DNA of 64,000 bases from Martinezella dioscoreae (GCF_009176305.1 NZ_BLAJ01000002.1:1-64000); one strand, 5' to 3'; numbered from the stretch's first letter, positions 1 through 9,356 are shown. Notes: generated by a model from the sequence alone, not told the origin. Numbers and translations: made by a program.

Positions 1-522
1 TTCTTCACTCTCTCTATGCGGCAAGCTGGTCAGAATTATAGCGGTGAGGGGTGAGCCGTCTGGGTTCGATTTAATCGCGGTTTGTGACAGTCCCGGAAAT
101 GGTCCGCCAAAATTCTCGACGGGAATTGAGGTATTGGTGACATTATATCCTGCTGGCCAGGTAATAGGCATATTGCTGGCATTTGCTGCCTCCGAATTCG
201 CAGCGGTAGACGTCTTCGTCAATTGGCCGATTTGCGCTGCCAATACAAGCAAGGCCAGCCCCCACAAGCTCAAAAGGAAAGCAGTTCGCGATCGCCGAGC
301 CAAACGTCCAATAAGATAGGCGAGGCCGTAGGGGATTATGATCGCGCCAATAAGGGTACCTAGCAAAGCGCCGCCTTGTTGCGCGGCGAGCTCCGGCGAC
401 GTGGCGTCCACAACCGATAGGCTGTGCAACACCGTGCTGACGATGGCCATGAGAGCCAGTAGAAGCCACTGCCACCAACTCAATTTCTTAAAGCCTGGTC
501 GCTCCTTGTCGACGGTATCCAT
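1..522 (-). CDS. Membrane protein with three N-terminal TM segments, partial
   Basis: An open frame runs from an ATG (complement of CAT at 520-522) to the left window edge: 174 codons without a stop, so the C-terminus is missing. The N-terminus has three hydrophobic stretches, about residues 17-37, 52-70 and 83-98. They are followed by a polar Ser/Asn/Ala-rich segment and the start of a soluble domain. The layout (TM, loop, two TMs, then an extracytoplasmic domain) matches the divergent neighbour at 773-1435, and the second and third TM regions look related by eye. Function unknown. No strong ribosome binding site is visible. The unbroken frame and clear membrane topology support a real gene. 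Confidence 0.6.
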   Translation of the reverse strand, partial: MDTVDKERPGFKKLSWWQWLLLALMAIVSTVLHSLSVVDATSPELAAQQGGALLGTLIGAIIIPYGLAYLIGRLARRSRTAFLLSLWGLALLVLAAQIGQLTKTSTAANSEAANASNMPITWPAGYNVTNTSIPVENFGGPFPGLSQTAIKSNPDGSPLTAIILTSLPHRESEE

Positions 523-772
523 ATTTCGGCAAGCCCAAATGCGTAAGGTGGAAGTCTGGCATATAAAACGATTCACATGCGGCTACCATTGAGTCCGTAA
601 TGAATCAACAAGGCCACGATGTCATGAACCACTTAAGCTCCTTCGGATGACAGGATCTGGCAGTAATGATCGCTGCGTGCCATGTAATTTTGGCCATCGA
701 CTGCTTTACCAAGCGATGCTAAGAGCTGCCACTTGTGATCGTTCGTACCATTCCAGTGGTTGGATATTACCG

Positions 773-1435
773 ATGCGAAGTCCTTTCGCACAGGCGTTCG
801 TTTGTGCCGGCATAGCATTCACGCTCTTCTTGGCAGGCCTCCTGGCTGTTTTCGGGTTAGCCGGACCTTACGCCGGTGAAGCACTTGGCCGACTGCTTTT
901 TACGGTCGCTGTACCTGCACTTTGCACCGGCTTTTGGGCAAGCAAGTCTGCGACAACCTGGCCATTTTTACGCATTGCAATCACGTTCACGATGATCTTT
1001 TTGGCTGTACTTGCCTTGCAGGCTATCGGCGCGAGATCCCAGATCGGTCCCGCGGAGCGAAACATGCAGAGCGATCAATTAGCTTTCGGGCCAATGACGG
1101 GTACTAAGGAGGCTGAGAAACAGCAAAGATCGCCTGCTTCACCCGACATCCAGACCATCATCCGGAAAAATCTGATGGCCAATATCGCGAGTTGCTGGAT
1201 TCGGCCCGACGCCGTTCCCTCCGAAAAGCCGAGGTTGAAACTCGTCCTCGGCCGCGACGGTTCGCTCCTATTGAATCCCGTTGTCATCAATTCTTCCGAC
1301 GATCCCCGTTTCGCCCCCTTTGCAACAAGTGCTGTCAAGGCAGTTCAACGCTGTGCGCCGTTCAAGGATTTAGCCCCCTATCAGGATCTTTACGATCAGT
1401 GGCGCGAAGTATTGATCGATTTTCAGGCCGGGTGA
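773..1435 (+). CDS. Membrane-anchored protein with TolA/TonB C-terminal-like domain
   Basis: 220 residues. Three hydrophobic segments (about residues 8-30, 38-52, 64-84) precede a linker of about 35 residues. The C-terminal domain of about 85 residues contains NIASCW, a conserved GRDGSLL turn, VINSSDDPRF, and AVQRCAPF. That pattern (cW..P, dGsl, ss.dp, A..rC.P) is typical of TolA C-terminal / TonB-C-like domains that contact outer-membrane or Tol partners. TolA normally has one TM segment and a long helical stalk; this protein has three TMs and almost no stalk. I chose the ATG at 773 over one at 647 because the upstream residues are not hydrophobic or conserved-looking; no good ribosome binding site decides it. 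Periplasmic envelope role inferred. Confidence 0.6.
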   Translation: MRSPFAQAFVCAGIAFTLFLAGLLAVFGLAGPYAGEALGRLLFTVAVPALCTGFWASKSATTWPFLRIAITFTMIFLAVLALQAIGARSQIGPAERNMQSDQLAFGPMTGTKEAEKQQRSPASPDIQTIIRKNLMANIASCWIRPDAVPSEKPRLKLVLGRDGSLLLNPVVINSSDDPRFAPFATSAVKAVQRCAPFKDLAPYQDLYDQWREVLIDFQAG

Positions 1436-1817
1436 GGCAAACATAAGAAACTGTGTCTCTTCAGAAATATCTGTGACCGGTCTCATGAGTCGGTTCTATG
1501 CCAGGAACGCCATCCACAATGGCTTCCAAACATTGGTGAAGCCTCGAAGGTAACGTCCTTGAGCGAGCTTTACGGACAGGCGTCGACGAAATGTGCATCG
1601 GCCCGACAATAACCGTTGCCTGAGCAAGGCTGCGCGCTCGTCGTCGATCCCTAATCCAGCGGCAAGACCACGATACGATATCGAGCGGAATCACCTTAGG
1701 CGATCCCACCCGTTTTTTGGAGGCTGATGACATTTGAGAGGCAGCTAGCTGCCAAGAGGCGCGAGGCAGCCAACGCTCGATACACACTCGGTTTCAGCCT
1801 TCAGACCAAAGCCGTTC
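1436..1817. other. Intergenic stretch without a convincing gene
   Basis: 382 bases between the TolA-like gene and the 3' end of rpiB. Short open frames occur on both strands, including one of 108 codons on the minus strand. None shows a recognisable motif, ribosome binding site or typical codon use. No clear terminator hairpin seen. Confidence 0.5.
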
Positions 1818-2273
1818 TTAACGGGCGTTGTACTTCGCATCGACCTCGTTGATGGCCTTGACGTTGCCGGCAGAGCGGCCGTTCTCATCGAAGGTCTGGG
1901 CGAGGAAGGCGTCTGCAATTGCCTTGGCGAGTTCGGTACCGATGACCCGGGCGCCCATGGTGATGATCTGGGCGTTGTTCGACAGAGCGGCGCGCTCCGC
2001 CGAATAGGTGTCATGCGTTAGTGCCGCACGGATGCCCGGCACCTTGTTGGCCGAGATGCAGACGCCGATGCCGGTGCCGCAAACAAGGATCGCCTTGTCA
2101 TAGGTGCCGTCGATGACGCCGGAGGCGACGCGGTCGGCGAGATTGGCGTAAAACGCATCGGGGCCTTCATCGGTGCGCGAGACTTCGCTCACCTCGAAAC
2201 GGTCCTTCAGATGGTCGGCAAGAACCTTGGCGAGGCCTTCGCCGGCGCTGTCTCCAGCAATAGCAAGCTTCAT
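1818..2273 (-). CDS. rpiB: RpiB-type sugar-phosphate isomerase (D-erythrose 4-phosphate isomerase, EryI)
   Basis: 151 residues, RpiB/LacAB family. In erythritol catabolism the Brucella homologue (EryI) converts D-erythrulose 4-phosphate to D-erythrose 4-phosphate, feeding the pentose phosphate pathway (family knowledge). Visible motifs are the N-terminal [10 protein letters not shown] nucleotide-like loop, the active-site loop [15 protein letters not shown] with the catalytic cysteine, then [15 protein letters not shown] and MGARVIG. Start chosen at the ATG at 2273: it is preceded by GAGGAG and gives the normal family N-terminus; an in-frame upstream ATG at 2351 would add 26 odd residues overlapping tpiB. 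It follows tpiB by 10 bases and is the last gene of the minus-strand operon. Confidence 0.9.
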   Translation of the reverse strand: MKLAIAGDSAGEGLAKVLADHLKDRFEVSEVSRTDEGPDAFYANLADRVASGVIDGTYDKAILVCGTGIGVCISANKVPGIRAALTHDTYSAERAALSNNAQIITMGARVIGTELAKAIADAFLAQTFDENGRSAGNVKAINEVDAKYNAR

Positions 2274-2283
2274 TGTATGCTCC

Positions 2284-3054
2284 TCAGAGTTTGGCGGCGC
2301 ACTTGGCGAGGATGTCGAGATAGCCTTCGACGTTCCAGGCCGAGCGGCCAATGAAAAGCCCGTCTACGTTCGGGCAGGATATGAGTTCTTCACAGTTTTG
2401 CGGATTGACCGATCCGCCGTAGAGGCACGGAATCTTTCGGCCGAGCACGTCTTGCGCGACCGCAATGATCTCGGCCTGGCGTGCATCGGCATAGGAGGGC
2501 TCGGCGGGAATCCCCTTTTCGCCGATCGCCCAGACCGGCTCGTAGGCCAGCAGGATTTCAGCCTGCTTCTGGGCGTCGGAGAGCTTCGATAGCGCACCGA
2601 TGACCTGCTCGCTCAGAATCTCGGTTGCACGCCCGCTCTCGCGATCTTGCAGCGTTTCGCCGATGCAGATAAGCGGGATCAAGCCATGACGGACGGCTGC
2701 CGCGGTCTTCAATCCGACGGTTTCGTTGGTCTCGCCAAAGTGTTCGCGACGCTCCGAATGGCCAAGCTCGACGATGTCGAGATTGCAATCCTTCAGCATC
2801 AACGGGGAGATTTCCCCTGTCCAGGCACCCTGGTCGGCCCAATGCATGTTCTGGGCACCGACCCTGACGGAGCTTTCCGACAGGATCGACTTGACCTCGC
2901 GCACGGCCGTGAACGGCGGAATGATGAAACGCTGAATACGGTCGTCACGCAGGGTATCGGCGGCGCGCAGGGCCTCGGCGAAAGCGCGCGCCTCCGCGAG
3001 CGTCTTGTTCATCTTCCAGCTCGTGCCGATCCAATAGCGAGGCTTTTCAGTCAT
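2284..3054 (-). CDS. tpiB: Triosephosphate-isomerase-family enzyme TpiB (L-erythrulose 1-phosphate isomerase, EryH)
   Basis: 256 residues, full-length TIM-barrel isomerase. In erythritol loci this paralogue interconverts L-erythrulose 1-phosphate and D-erythrulose 4-phosphate (Brucella EryH, rhizobial TpiB). Seen motifs: the N-terminal GTSWKMNK carrying the catalytic Asn/Lys, [11 protein letters not shown] with the catalytic His, AYEPVWAIG with the catalytic Glu, and the phosphate-binding GGSVNPQN and [11 protein letters not shown]. The serine in GTSWKMNK, where housekeeping TIM usually has GNWKMN, fits the specialised paralogue. Its ATG overlaps the stop of the DeoR gene (ATGA), indicating translational coupling; rpiB follows after 10 bases. 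Confidence 0.9.
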   Translation of the reverse strand: MTEKPRYWIGTSWKMNKTLAEARAFAEALRAADTLRDDRIQRFIIPPFTAVREVKSILSESSVRVGAQNMHWADQGAWTGEISPLMLKDCNLDIVELGHSERREHFGETNETVGLKTAAAVRHGLIPLICIGETLQDRESGRATEILSEQVIGALSKLSDAQKQAEILLAYEPVWAIGEKGIPAEPSYADARQAEIIAVAQDVLGRKIPCLYGGSVNPQNCEELISCPNVDGLFIGRSAWNVEGYLDILAKCAAKL

Positions 3055-3827
3055 GTCATATCCTGGTTCGAGGCGATGGTAAGGGCGATGCCGTCGCGAC
3101 GAAATTGCGCGACAATGGCGGCATCAGGCGCGTGATCGGTAATCACGGCATCAAAATCGGTAAGATCGGCCATCACATGCAGAGCCGTATGGCCGATGCG
3201 CTGATGGCTGACGAGCAGGCAGCTCCTGGCCGCCGACGCAATCATCGCCCGCTTCGTGCGCACGACGTTATCGTCCATATGATAGGCGAGCCTGCCGGAA
3301 ACAGCCGGCGTCGACAGGAAGGCAATATCAGCCCGCAGGCGCGATAGTGCTTCCTCGGTAACGACGCCCAGAAAGGCGTTGAACTTGGCGGAATAGACGC
3401 CACCGAGCGCGATCAGTGTAATGCCGCTTTCGTTCCTCATGCGGTCTATGATTGCGGCATTGTTGGTGATCAGCGTCAGCGGCCGCTTCTGCAGCAGCAT
3501 CTCGCCTAAAACGGCGGCCATGGACCCGTCATTGATCATGACGGTCATGCCGGGCTCGACCAGATCGAGTGCTGCGCGCGCCATCGCCAGCTTCTCGTCA
3601 TGGCCCTGACGCTCGCGGAAACGAAAATCGCTTTCAAACTGGGTGCCGGCATCGATGGTCGCGCCGCCGCGAACCTTGCGCAGCACGCCGGCCTGCTCGA
3701 GATCATCGAGATCGCGGTGGATCGTCATCTTGGACACAACGAAACGATCCGCCAGATCGTCGAGATCGACGGTTTTATGCTCGATGAGCAGATTGATGAT
3801 CGATTGCTGGCGCTCTTCCCGTTTCAC
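3051..3827 (-). CDS. DeoR-family transcriptional regulator of the erythritol operon
   Basis: 258 residues. An N-terminal winged helix-turn-helix (residues about 3-57; VDLDDLADRFVVSKMTIHRD) is followed by the DeoR C-terminal sugar-phosphate sensor domain (VINDGSMAAVLGEML, then LITNNAAIIDRM). DeoR proteins usually bind a phosphorylated pathway intermediate and act as repressors. Sitting inside the ery operon between eryD and tpiB, as in rhizobial and Brucella erythritol loci, it is probably a pathway regulator. It couples to tpiB by a four-base overlap. A 119-base gap to eryD upstream holds AT-rich sequence that could carry its own promoter. Confidence 0.85.
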   Translation of the reverse strand: MKREERQQSIINLLIEHKTVDLDDLADRFVVSKMTIHRDLDDLEQAGVLRKVRGGATIDAGTQFESDFRFRERQGHDEKLAMARAALDLVEPGMTVMINDGSMAAVLGEMLLQKRPLTLITNNAAIIDRMRNESGITLIALGGVYSAKFNAFLGVVTEEALSRLRADIAFLSTPAVSGRLAYHMDDNVVRTKRAMIASAARSCLLVSHQRIGHTALHVMADLTDFDAVITDHAPDAAIVAQFRRDGIALTIASNQDMT

Positions 3828-3868
3828 CTTTTACTCCGGCCATCGGCCCGAAATGGAACTTCGAGAAA

Positions 3869-3910
3869 TATAACACCAAAATCTCACAATTCAACATTAC
3901 TGTTGTTACA
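3869..3910. promoter_or_regulatory. AT-rich candidate promoter/operator before the deoR-tpiB-rpiB genes
   Basis: The eryD-deoR gap contains TATAACA (3869-3875) and ATTACTGTTGTTACA (3896-3910). The eryA/transporter intergenic region contains TATAACA twice (within 9346-9356 and 9734-9744) and GTTGTTACAGTAAT (9365-9378). Shared words in two control regions of one pathway suggest a common operator. Found by eye; not statistically tested. Confidence 0.3.
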
Positions 3911-3946
3911 TTGAGATAAATTCGTGTTTCGCCGCCAGCATCATTC

Positions 3947-4885
3947 CTAGCTCTTCAACAGTGCCTGCGCTGTTTTCTCATCCGTGATCAGCCCATAGAG
4001 ACAGCGGCTCTTGAGGACCGCGCGGATGGCTTCGACCTTCGGCAATCCGCCTGACAGTGCCACCAGCCGCTCGCCCTTCATGCGCGGCAGGGAGGCAGAC
4101 AATGTGCGAGAGGTCAGCGTGGTCTCAAGGATATTGCCGTCGGCATCGAAGAAATGGCCGAGAATTTCGCCGACGCCACCGGCTGCGGTGATTTCCTTGA
4201 TCTCTTTAGGCTCCACCATCCCCGACAAGACAAGCTGCGCGTCGGTATCGACCGTGCCGAGACCGACCAGCTTGAGATCGGCGCCGTTTGCAAGATCGAA
4301 GACTTCTTTCACGCCGCGCTGGGCAAGCAGCACGTCGCGATCTTCGCGCGTATTGGCGAAGAACGGCACCGGCATCACATGCGATTGCATGCCGGTCTTT
4401 TCGGCAATGCGATGCATGACGTCATAGGGATTGGCAGCATAATTTCTCGTCAGGCCACCGAGCAGCGAAACGAAGCGCAAATCCTTGGCGCTGACGCGCG
4501 ACAGGTGATGGACGGCGGAAGAAAGCGTTCGCCCGTGGCCGAGACCGATGACCTTATTGTTGCCGCTCTCGATTTCTCGCCTCAGGAAACCCGCGCCCGC
4601 CTGGCCGAGCGCGCGAAACTCGAAGCCGTCTTCGCCGAGATCGGGCGCGACCTCACAATATTGCAGGCCGAAGCGTGCCGAAAGCTGCATCTCAAGCTCG
4701 ACGCATTCGACGATATCGCCGTCGATCGTCACCTTGACGACGCCTTCGGCGACCGCGCGCGCAATCAGGCGATGCGCCTTCACCGAGGGAACGCCAAGAC
4801 GTTTTGCCACTTCGGATTGCGTAAACCCGCCGGCATAGTGCAACCAGGCCGCCCGCACGGCGAGCGAAGCATCTGCATCCGTCAT
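3947..4885 (-). CDS. eryD: EryD, SorC/DeoR-type repressor of erythritol catabolism
   Basis: 312 residues, SorC/DeoR (SorC_sugar-bind) family. The N-terminus carries a helix-turn-helix (about residues 19-45; FTQSEVAKRLGVPSVKAHRL). The remainder is the sugar-phosphate-binding domain with GNNKVIGLGHGRTL, GLGTVDTDAQL and the C-terminal SGGLPKVEAIRAVL helix region. EryD is the erythritol-responsive repressor in Brucella and rhizobia (family knowledge). Start set at the ATG at 4885, with an AAAGGGAA-type ribosome binding site; a longer frame from 5008 would add 41 low-complexity residues and run into eryC. It lies 126 bases downstream of eryC in the same direction. Confidence 0.9.
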   Translation of the reverse strand: MTDADASLAVRAAWLHYAGGFTQSEVAKRLGVPSVKAHRLIARAVAEGVVKVTIDGDIVECVELEMQLSARFGLQYCEVAPDLGEDGFEFRALGQAGAGFLRREIESGNNKVIGLGHGRTLSSAVHHLSRVSAKDLRFVSLLGGLTRNYAANPYDVMHRIAEKTGMQSHVMPVPFFANTREDRDVLLAQRGVKEVFDLANGADLKLVGLGTVDTDAQLVLSGMVEPKEIKEITAAGGVGEILGHFFDADGNILETTLTSRTLSASLPRMKGERLVALSGGLPKVEAIRAVLKSRCLYGLITDEKTAQALLKS

Positions 4886-5011
4886 CGTCCGTTCCCTTTC
4901 ATTTTGCTCTGCATCGTCCTCGCCTGTTCTCTCCGGCCATAACGTCCCGATCCGGCTACCTCCTCGAAAGGATTTGGCGTTCAGGGAATCGGGACTCGTC
5001 CGCCCCACCGG

Positions 5012-5944
5012 CTAGATATGCAAGTCGCCAGCGCCCGTGTCGATATGGGGCGCCCAGAAGGCGATGCTTTCGGCAATCTGCGCGATGACCTGACGATCGT
5101 TCGGTTCGCGCTCCTTGAACGACAGTTCCAGGCAGATTTCGTTGTCCTTGGCGCCTCCTTCGGCAAAAGCCTTGAGCAAAGGTTCGGGCTGGATACGGCC
5201 CTTGGCATTGAACTCCGCCGTGAAGGGGCGATGCCCACCCTTATCCATCAGGCTCTGCTTGATGTGAATGATCGGAGACACCCTCGGCACGGCACGCGCC
5301 CACGCATATGGATCATAATCGTCGGGATTGGACGAGGTGACATCGCCATGATCGATATCGGCCATCATCCACATCGGAATGGCGAAGGGCGCCTTCGTCA
5401 GTCTGTCCTGCAGGGAAAGGCAGGCATCGATCGTCTCGCCGAATTCGCGGCCGATGCTCATCGGCTCCCAGAAGATGTAGGAGAGGCCGGCAGCCCGAGC
5501 ATGTTCGGCCACCTCGCCCCAGCACTCGATCGCAATCTCAATCAATTCCTCGCGCCGGGCCGGATCGTCATAATCCTTGTAAGTGAAGATCGCAAACTGC
5601 GTTCCGACGGAATGACCACCGAGATCCGCGGTGATATCGGCAAAGGTCTTGAACCAGTCAACGTAATAGCGGCGGACATCCTTGTCGGGATGTCCGAAAT
5701 GGTTGAGACGGCCATAGGGACCGGTCATTCCTGAGGTTACGCGAACGCCGGTGCGCTTCAATGCCTCCTGCATGTCGCGCGTCAGGCGGCGAATGACCGG
5801 CGCCTGCCAGCTCGGATTGATGAATTCGTGCGTCAGCTGCAGATCGCGGATACGCAGATCGCGCGCCACCGTTTCGATCAGGTCGGCCGGCTCGGCAAAG
5901 CGATTGACAAGCGGATTGGTGTTGAGTGAAAGCGTCAAGGGCAT
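5012..5944 (-). CDS. eryC: EryC, xylose-isomerase-like tetrulose-phosphate epimerase
   Basis: 310 residues, AP-endonuclease-2/xylose-isomerase-like TIM barrel. In the erythritol pathway EryC epimerises the erythrulose phosphate made by EryB (described as a tetrulose-4-phosphate racemase / L-3-tetrulose-4-phosphate step in Brucella). Seen: LSLNTNPLVNRF at the N-terminus, MTGPYGRLNHFGHPD, WEPMSIGREFGET with a metal-ligand Glu, MADIDHGDVTS with Asp/His ligands, HIKQS, and a late ICLELSFKERE with Glu. The start has GGGAG upstream. It lies 28 bases after eryB and before eryD, the conserved eryABCD order. Confidence 0.9.
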   Translation of the reverse strand: MPLTLSLNTNPLVNRFAEPADLIETVARDLRIRDLQLTHEFINPSWQAPVIRRLTRDMQEALKRTGVRVTSGMTGPYGRLNHFGHPDKDVRRYYVDWFKTFADITADLGGHSVGTQFAIFTYKDYDDPARREELIEIAIECWGEVAEHARAAGLSYIFWEPMSIGREFGETIDACLSLQDRLTKAPFAIPMWMMADIDHGDVTSSNPDDYDPYAWARAVPRVSPIIHIKQSLMDKGGHRPFTAEFNAKGRIQPEPLLKAFAEGGAKDNEICLELSFKEREPNDRQVIAQIAESIAFWAPHIDTGAGDLHI

Positions 5945-5972
5945 TTTAGGTCTCCCGGCAAGGTCTGTTGGT

Positions 5973-7484
5973 TCAGGCGGCGAGCGCCAGCTCGGCGTCG
6001 AACCAGGCCGCGAAATCCGCCTTCTCTTCAGCGGTCATACGCAGACCTTCCTTGGTGCGTCGCATCAGCACGTCTTCGGCCGCCTGCGCCCATTCGGAAG
6101 CCACGAGATAGCGAACCTCGGCCTCATAGAGATTGCCGCCGAAATGGCGGCCGAGTTCAGCAAGCGACATCGCATTGCCGACGATCTGTCTGGTGCGGGC
6201 GCCATAGAGATGGCCGTAGTGATTGACGAGCGCACGCGGCATCCAGGGATAGGCCGCTCGCAGGGTATCGGCAAAGGCAACGTAGTCGGCATTCGGAATC
6301 TCGCCGCCCGGAAGCGTGGCGCCCCGCGTCCAGTCGCCGCCCATCTTCGGGAAGAATTTTGCAAGCCGCTGCATGGCGTGTTCGGAAAGCTTGCGGAAGG
6401 TCGTGATCTTGCCACCGAAGACGCTCAGGAGCGGCACACCACCGGTCTCGTCGAGATCGAAGACATAGTCGCGCGTGACGGCCGAGGGATTGCCCTTGCC
6501 GTCGTCGAACAGCGGGCGGACGCCGGAGAAACTCTCGAGCACGTCGGATCTGCGCAGCTTCTCCTTGAAGTAGCGATTGACCGCCGTGATCAGATAATCG
6601 ATTTCCTTCTCGTCGGCCTTCACCTCCTCCGGCTTGCCCTCGTAGGGAATGTCGGTCGTGCCGATCAGCGCCTTGTCGCCTTCATAAGGGTTGATGAAGA
6701 TCACGCGCTTGTCGTGGTTCTGGACGAGATAGGCCTGCTGGCCTGCCCAGAATTTCGGAACGATGATATGGCTACCTTTGACGAGCCGGACGCTGCGCTG
6801 GCTGTTCGAGCCGACGACACGGCCGATAATGTCGTTGACCCAGGGGCCGGCGGCATTGACCAGCACGCGGGCGCGCACGGTCCGCACCTCGCCGGAACGC
6901 TCGTCGCGCATCTGGACAACCCAGCTCCCCTGATCGCGGCGCGCGCTGACACAGGCCGTGCGCGTCAGGATCTGCGCGCCCTTGGCGGAAGCATCGAGAG
7001 CGTTGAGGACAACGAGCCGGGCGTCGTCAACCCAACAGTCGGAATATTCGAAACCTTTCGAATATTGGTCGAGGATCGGCGCCCCTTCCGGATCGCGATG
7101 AAGATCAAGCGAGCGCGTGCCCGGCAGCTTCTTGCGGCCACCGAGATGATCGTAGAGGAAGAGGCCGAGACGCACCAACCATGCGGGACGATCGGTCGGA
7201 CTGTGCGGCAGTACGAAGCGCATAGGCCAGATGATGTGGCTTGCCGAATTCAGCAGCACTTCACGCTCGATCAGGGCTTCACGTACCAGGCGGAACTCGT
7301 AGTATTCAAGATAGCGCAGGCCGCCATGCACCAGCTTGCCGGAGCGCGAGGACGTACCCTCCGCGAGATCGCCCTTCTCGCACATGATAACCGAAAGGCC
7401 GCGGCCGGCTGCATCGCGCGCAATGCCGGCACCATTGATGCCTCCGCCGATCACGAAAAGATCATAGATTTCCGGTTCCATCAT
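5973..7484 (-). CDS. eryB: EryB, FAD-dependent erythritol-phosphate dehydrogenase
   Basis: 503 residues, GlpD/aerobic glycerol-3-phosphate dehydrogenase family. It oxidises L-erythritol 4-phosphate to the erythrulose phosphate, passing electrons to the quinone pool at the inner membrane (family knowledge). The N-terminal dinucleotide fold has VIGGGINGAGIARDAAGRG and CEKGDLAEGTSSRSGKLVHGG, typical of GlpD. Later motifs are NAAGPWVND and FGGKITTFRKLSEHAM; a C-terminal helical cap follows. Two adjacent ATGs (7484, 7481) share one TAGGAG ribosome binding site. A second GlpD-family protein of different length is encoded at 17004-18746, so assignment to erythritol here rests on operon order with eryA, eryC and eryD. 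Confidence 0.9.
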   Translation of the reverse strand: MMEPEIYDLFVIGGGINGAGIARDAAGRGLSVIMCEKGDLAEGTSSRSGKLVHGGLRYLEYYEFRLVREALIEREVLLNSASHIIWPMRFVLPHSPTDRPAWLVRLGLFLYDHLGGRKKLPGTRSLDLHRDPEGAPILDQYSKGFEYSDCWVDDARLVVLNALDASAKGAQILTRTACVSARRDQGSWVVQMRDERSGEVRTVRARVLVNAAGPWVNDIIGRVVGSNSQRSVRLVKGSHIIVPKFWAGQQAYLVQNHDKRVIFINPYEGDKALIGTTDIPYEGKPEEVKADEKEIDYLITAVNRYFKEKLRRSDVLESFSGVRPLFDDGKGNPSAVTRDYVFDLDETGGVPLLSVFGGKITTFRKLSEHAMQRLAKFFPKMGGDWTRGATLPGGEIPNADYVAFADTLRAAYPWMPRALVNHYGHLYGARTRQIVGNAMSLAELGRHFGGNLYEAEVRYLVASEWAQAAEDVLMRRTKEGLRMTAEEKADFAAWFDAELALAA

Positions 7485-7561
7485 GTCATGCTCCTAAGGA
7501 TGCCCGTGGCATCATCAATTCAATCTTCTAAGGCCAAGCTCCTCGCCGGCTTCGTCATTGG

Positions 7562-9112
7562 CTAGTGCTGGGCCAATTTGTCCCAAGCCGGCGCAATCGC
7601 CTGACGCACGTCCTTGTAGGCATCGAACAGACGATCATAGCGCTCGATATTTGCCGGATCGGGCGCCTCGGCCTCGCCAAGCAAGGGCGTCACCCAGTCG
7701 GCAATGCAGCTGTCCATGTCCTGATAGGCGCCGATCGCGACGGCAGCCATCATCGCGACACCGGCAGCCCCCGCCTCTTCGCGATCCGAAATCCGCACCG
7801 GCGCCTTGACGGCGGCAGATAGCGAACCTCGTAGAGCGCGCGAACGGGCGGCCCCTCCGGTGATGCGCAGCTCCGAAGGCATGTCGCCCATGGCCGCGTA
7901 GCAATCCCGCGTTGCCATGCCCAGCCCTTCGACCACGGCCCTCAGCATGTCGGCAAAGCCATGCCGCGTCGAAAGTCCGGTAAAGCCGGCACGCGCATGT
8001 GCGTTGACGAAGGGACCGCGCTCGCCGGCCTCGGAAATATAGGGGTGATAGAGAAGGTTCGTCGGACGCGCTTCGGCAAACCACGCATCGATGCGCGGAA
8101 TAAGGTCGGAATAGGAAATCTCGCTACCGCCAGCTGACATCAGATCCGCCGCAACCTTGAGAATCCAATCGATATTGATGGTCGCGCCCATATTGGTCTG
8201 GACCTGCGTGACGATACCGGGGATCGGCAGTGCGATAACATATCCCGTCCCCTCTTCGTTGAGCTGGACATCGGGCACGGCCTTGGCTCGCATATGCACG
8301 CCCGTCGATCCGATCGTCGAGCAGGCGGCGTTCCGACCGCCAGTGCGGACGCCTGCACCAAGCGCGGTCATGACCATATCGACGTAACCCAGGCAGACTG
8401 GCGTTCCCGCACGTAAGCCGGCGGCCTTGGCGGCGGCCTCCGTCAGGGGATGGCTGATCTCCGTTCCGTCGACAATCTCGGGCAGAAGCGAGCGCCGGCG
8501 GGCAAGGCCGAGCGCATCGATGACAACCGGATCATATTGGCGGTTGCGGAAATTGCCGAAGGTGAAGCTCGCCTCCGATGGATCGGTCGCCCGTATGCCG
8601 GTGAGGTTCAGGTAGAGCCAGTCCTTGCAATGCAGCGCTGTCTCCGCCCGATCGAGAATCTCGGGCATGAAGCGGTCCATATGGGCGAGCTGAGCACCCT
8701 GCTGGCAGGTGTTGAGCCCTGTACCCGTCGCCTCGAACCGGGCGCGGTTGTCGGCCGAGGCGCTCAGGCGCGTGACGGTGGATGCCGCGCGGGCGTCAAG
8801 CCACAGCCAGGCATCACCGACCGGAGCATTGCCGGAGCCGACAAGCCAGGTGCCGTCGCCTTGTCCGGTAACCGCGATCGCCGCCGTTCGGGCGGCAAGG
8901 TTGCCCACCCTCTCCCCAAGGCCGCGCAATGCACTGAGGCAATCCGACCACGTCTGGCCGAGCGATTGAGTGACCGACCCATCCTCTCCCGTCTCATAGC
9001 GATTGCGCGCTGAAGCCGAAGCGATCTGCCGTCCGGATAGCTCGAAGGCAACTGCCTTCAAAACCGAGGTACCCGCATCGATCCCGATGATGATCCCGTC
9101 GCTTTTAGACAT
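7562..9112 (-). CDS. eryA: EryA, erythritol kinase (FGGY family)
   Basis: 516 residues. FGGY sugar kinase that phosphorylates erythritol with ATP, the committed step. The N-terminal phosphate loop is GIDAGTSVLKAVAF; AVTGQGDGTW and WLDARA are sugar-site regions; the C-terminal ATPase fold has TGGAARSRALRGSL and DREEAGAAGVAMMAA. Start placed at the ATG at 9112, giving the family N-terminus with a GGAG upstream; an in-frame ATG at 9160 adds 16 unlikely residues. It is the first gene of the minus-strand ery operon, 77 bases before eryB, and faces the transporter operon across a 904-base intergenic region. Confidence 0.9.
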   Translation of the reverse strand: MSKSDGIIIGIDAGTSVLKAVAFELSGRQIASASARNRYETGEDGSVTQSLGQTWSDCLSALRGLGERVGNLAARTAAIAVTGQGDGTWLVGSGNAPVGDAWLWLDARAASTVTRLSASADNRARFEATGTGLNTCQQGAQLAHMDRFMPEILDRAETALHCKDWLYLNLTGIRATDPSEASFTFGNFRNRQYDPVVIDALGLARRRSLLPEIVDGTEISHPLTEAAAKAAGLRAGTPVCLGYVDMVMTALGAGVRTGGRNAACSTIGSTGVHMRAKAVPDVQLNEEGTGYVIALPIPGIVTQVQTNMGATINIDWILKVAADLMSAGGSEISYSDLIPRIDAWFAEARPTNLLYHPYISEAGERGPFVNAHARAGFTGLSTRHGFADMLRAVVEGLGMATRDCYAAMGDMPSELRITGGAARSRALRGSLSAAVKAPVRISDREEAGAAGVAMMAAVAIGAYQDMDSCIADWVTPLLGEAEAPDPANIERYDRLFDAYKDVRQAIAPAWDKLAQH

Positions 9113-9345
9113 TGCAAGCCAGCTCCACCACGCGACACTCTCCGGCAAGAGCATCGGCAACCATCACAAACATTTTCATTCCTCCCCACACGGCCAAGGG
9201 CATAATCTACGCCAGGTCGCATCTATCGTCGCCATCGTACTCTCCACTCCAAAGGGAGGATCGCGAACGAAGCACCAGCGCACACCCGATACCAGCCACG
9301 CAATGGATCCGACGCACAGCCGCGACCCATCAAGCAGCTCGCGGC

Positions 9346-9356
9346 TTTATAACATA
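9346..9356. repeat. 11-bp direct repeat TTTATAACATA, copy 1
   Basis: Exact match to 9734-9744 in the same orientation, both inside the eryA/transporter divergent region. Candidate operator half of a pair. Confidence 0.4.

Noticed and set aside
1461..1787. 108-codon minus-strand frame after rpiB
   Set aside because: Considered as a gene remnant; no recognisable domain, no start signal, Arg/Ser-rich composition.
5751..7565. 604-codon open frame on the plus strand
   Set aside because: Antisense to eryB and part of eryC; no ribosome binding site or recognisable domain.
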